A stretch of DNA of 15,741 nucleotides from an uncultured Mailhella sp. (GTDB lineage: Bacteria > Desulfobacterota > Desulfovibrionia > Desulfovibrionales > Desulfovibrionaceae). A program made the position numbers and the translations under genes. The stretch spans positions 1-15,741 of the forward strand of contig NZ_CAJJIC010000043.1 of assembly GCF_905187505.1 (NCBI RefSeq). The letters run 5' to 3'. The notes under the pieces were generated by a model, which saw nothing but the letters and a program-made list of their open reading frames with translations, made no database searches and was not told the origin of the DNA. Shown here piece after piece: positions 14,887-15,741 of this stretch (positions are counted from its first letter, which is position 1; every line of letters begins with the position of its first letter).

Positions 14887-14903
14887 TCCGGAAAAATGCC
14901 GGA
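14887..14903. terminator. Weak hairpin between convergent genes
   Basis: TCCGG and CCGGA pair over 5 bp around an AAAAATG loop, between the ends of rdgB and the regulator gene. No T-run follows. It may be a minimal bidirectional terminator. Confidence 0.25.
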
Positions 14904-14906
14904 GCG

Positions 14907-15617
14907 CTATCCCATGCGGCAGATTCTGAGCAGCTCTTCTCTGTTCAGAATTTCCAGCCGGGTTCTGGTGAACTCGCCGAGAATGCCCTGTTCCCTCAGG
15001 TCGTGCAGAATGCGGCATACGGTGCTTCTGTGCAGGCCCAGAGCGAGGGCGAGATCGGACTGGGAGAATCGCGGATGCAGATGCTCCGTTTCTTCGCTCT
15101 GCAGTCTTGCCAGATAGCGGCAGACCAGCGTTTCCGGCGACAGGCCCACGCGTTCCTCTATCTGCCCGAAGAAGGCCGCCGCCTTCAGCATGAGCGACTG
15201 CACGAGATTCATCATGAGCTCAGGATGGTCCAGAGTGAACTGCCTGTCATGGAGCAGACTGCCGGGAAACTGGTATATTTCGCACGATTCCATGGCCAGA
15301 AAAGAGGCTGTGCTGAGCGGCGCCATGTGCATGCAGCCCAGCTCGTTGAAAATGCAGCCTGAGCCTATGTGCAGAAAGATGCGTTCGTTTCCGTTTTCTC
15401 CCAGAGAGGAGAGCCGTATGAGCCCCTTGTTGAGAAAGGAAAAGCAGGTGTCGTCGGGGGAATCGGTCAGGTGCTGTCCTTTTTCCAGACAAAGACGCGT
15501 TCCGAGGGGGAGAACCGATCGCCATGCGCTGTTTTGTTCCAGCATGACGATGGCGTTGTTTTCCTTCCACACGCTGCCGGAGTCGAATTTTTGATGCGTT
15601 GTTGAGCTGTTGTTCAT
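14907..15617 (-). CDS. Crp/Fnr-family transcriptional regulator
   Basis: The 236-residue protein has an N-terminal cyclic-nucleotide-binding-like jelly roll (about 35-130: VLPLGTRLCLEKGQHL, FLNKGLIRLSSLG, GSGCIFNELGCM), a long dimer helix (about 135-160), and a C-terminal winged helix (about 183-228). The helix-turn-helix is SQSDLALALGLHRSTVCRILHDLREQGI. The phosphate-binding GE...RSA signature of true cAMP sensors is absent. There is no FNR-type N-terminal cysteine cluster either, so the effector is unknown. It could be a heme, nitrosative or redox sensor like others in sulfate reducers, or ligand-free. ATG 15617 has AGGA ahead of it. A 24-bp perfect inverted repeat lies 64 bases upstream. 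Regulated genes cannot be told from this window. Confidence 0.88.
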   Translation of the reverse strand: MNNSSTTHQKFDSGSVWKENNAIVMLEQNSAWRSVLPLGTRLCLEKGQHLTDSPDDTCFSFLNKGLIRLSSLGENGNERIFLHIGSGCIFNELGCMHMAPLSTASFLAMESCEIYQFPGSLLHDRQFTLDHPELMMNLVQSLMLKAAAFFGQIEERVGLSPETLVCRYLARLQSEETEHLHPRFSQSDLALALGLHRSTVCRILHDLREQGILGEFTRTRLEILNREELLRICRMG

Positions 15618-15681
15618 GGCTTTTCCTGCGGGGAAGTGAAAATGGCAGAGCTGATGCGTCGTTATGGTAGTCGCTGTTGAA

Positions 15682-15732
15682 GCGCAATACAAGAGCCGCC
15701 CCGTCGTTGACGGGGCGGCTCTTGTATTGCGC
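15682..15732. repeat. Perfect 24-bp inverted repeat with 3-base loop
   Basis: The 24 bases at 15682-15705 are the exact reverse complement of 15709-15732, with GTT between. The inner part (AAGAGCCGCCCCGTC) looks like a terminator stem, but the match runs a further nine bases (GCGCAATAC) beyond it. No T-run follows inside the window on either strand beyond CTTGT. It lies upstream of the Crp/Fnr-type gene, so it may end a neighbouring transcript or act as a control site. Confidence 0.9.
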
Positions 15733-15741
15733 GGCGGGCTC

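Overview
The window is GC-rich, densely coding chromosomal DNA from a Gram-negative bacterium. The ADP-heptose epimerase HldD implies a lipopolysaccharide inner core, and there is an outer-membrane-type lipoprotein. The mix of genes, the base composition and the unusual DnaA next to dnaN suggest a deltaproteobacterial sulfate reducer of the Desulfovibrio/Bilophila/Mailhella kind. That assignment is inference, because nothing in the window fixes the species. I see no tRNA, rRNA, CRISPR array, insertion sequence, integrase or phage gene. Most genes are housekeeping.

Layout. Bases 1-2920 form the replication end: dnaN and a divergent dnaA on the minus strand, possibly close to the origin, although I could find no clear DnaA boxes. 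Divergent from dnaA is a membrane-anchored M23 (LytM/MepM-type) peptidase gene, closed by a strong hairpin, then queA for queuosine synthesis. Bases 5665-6341 hold no convincing gene but contain several hairpins, bounded by two terminator-like structures that could work in both directions. A minus-strand family-16-type methyltransferase follows. After a 407-base non-coding stretch comes a plus-strand cluster of four genes. These are a protein with the EPSP-synthase fold that has lost almost all its active-site residues, a small overlapping coiled-coil protein, a YkgJ-type Cys-cluster protein, and hldD with its terminator. Convergent with that cluster are rimO and a three-part lipoprotein gene. 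The window ends with rdgB, a Crp/Fnr-family regulator in convergent orientation, and a perfect 24-bp inverted repeat upstream of the regulator.

How the genes fit together. dnaA/dnaN serve replication. queA and rimO modify tRNA and ribosomal protein S12, and rdgB cleans the nucleotide pool. The M23 peptidase, hldD and the lipoprotein serve the cell envelope. The part that best deserves follow-up is the 7400-11227 cluster. Its first gene looks like a shikimate-pathway pseudoenzyme with an arginine-rich disordered tail and a chorismate-mutase-like helix, apparently translationally coupled to an unknown small protein. I do not see a complete new defence or mobile system in the window.
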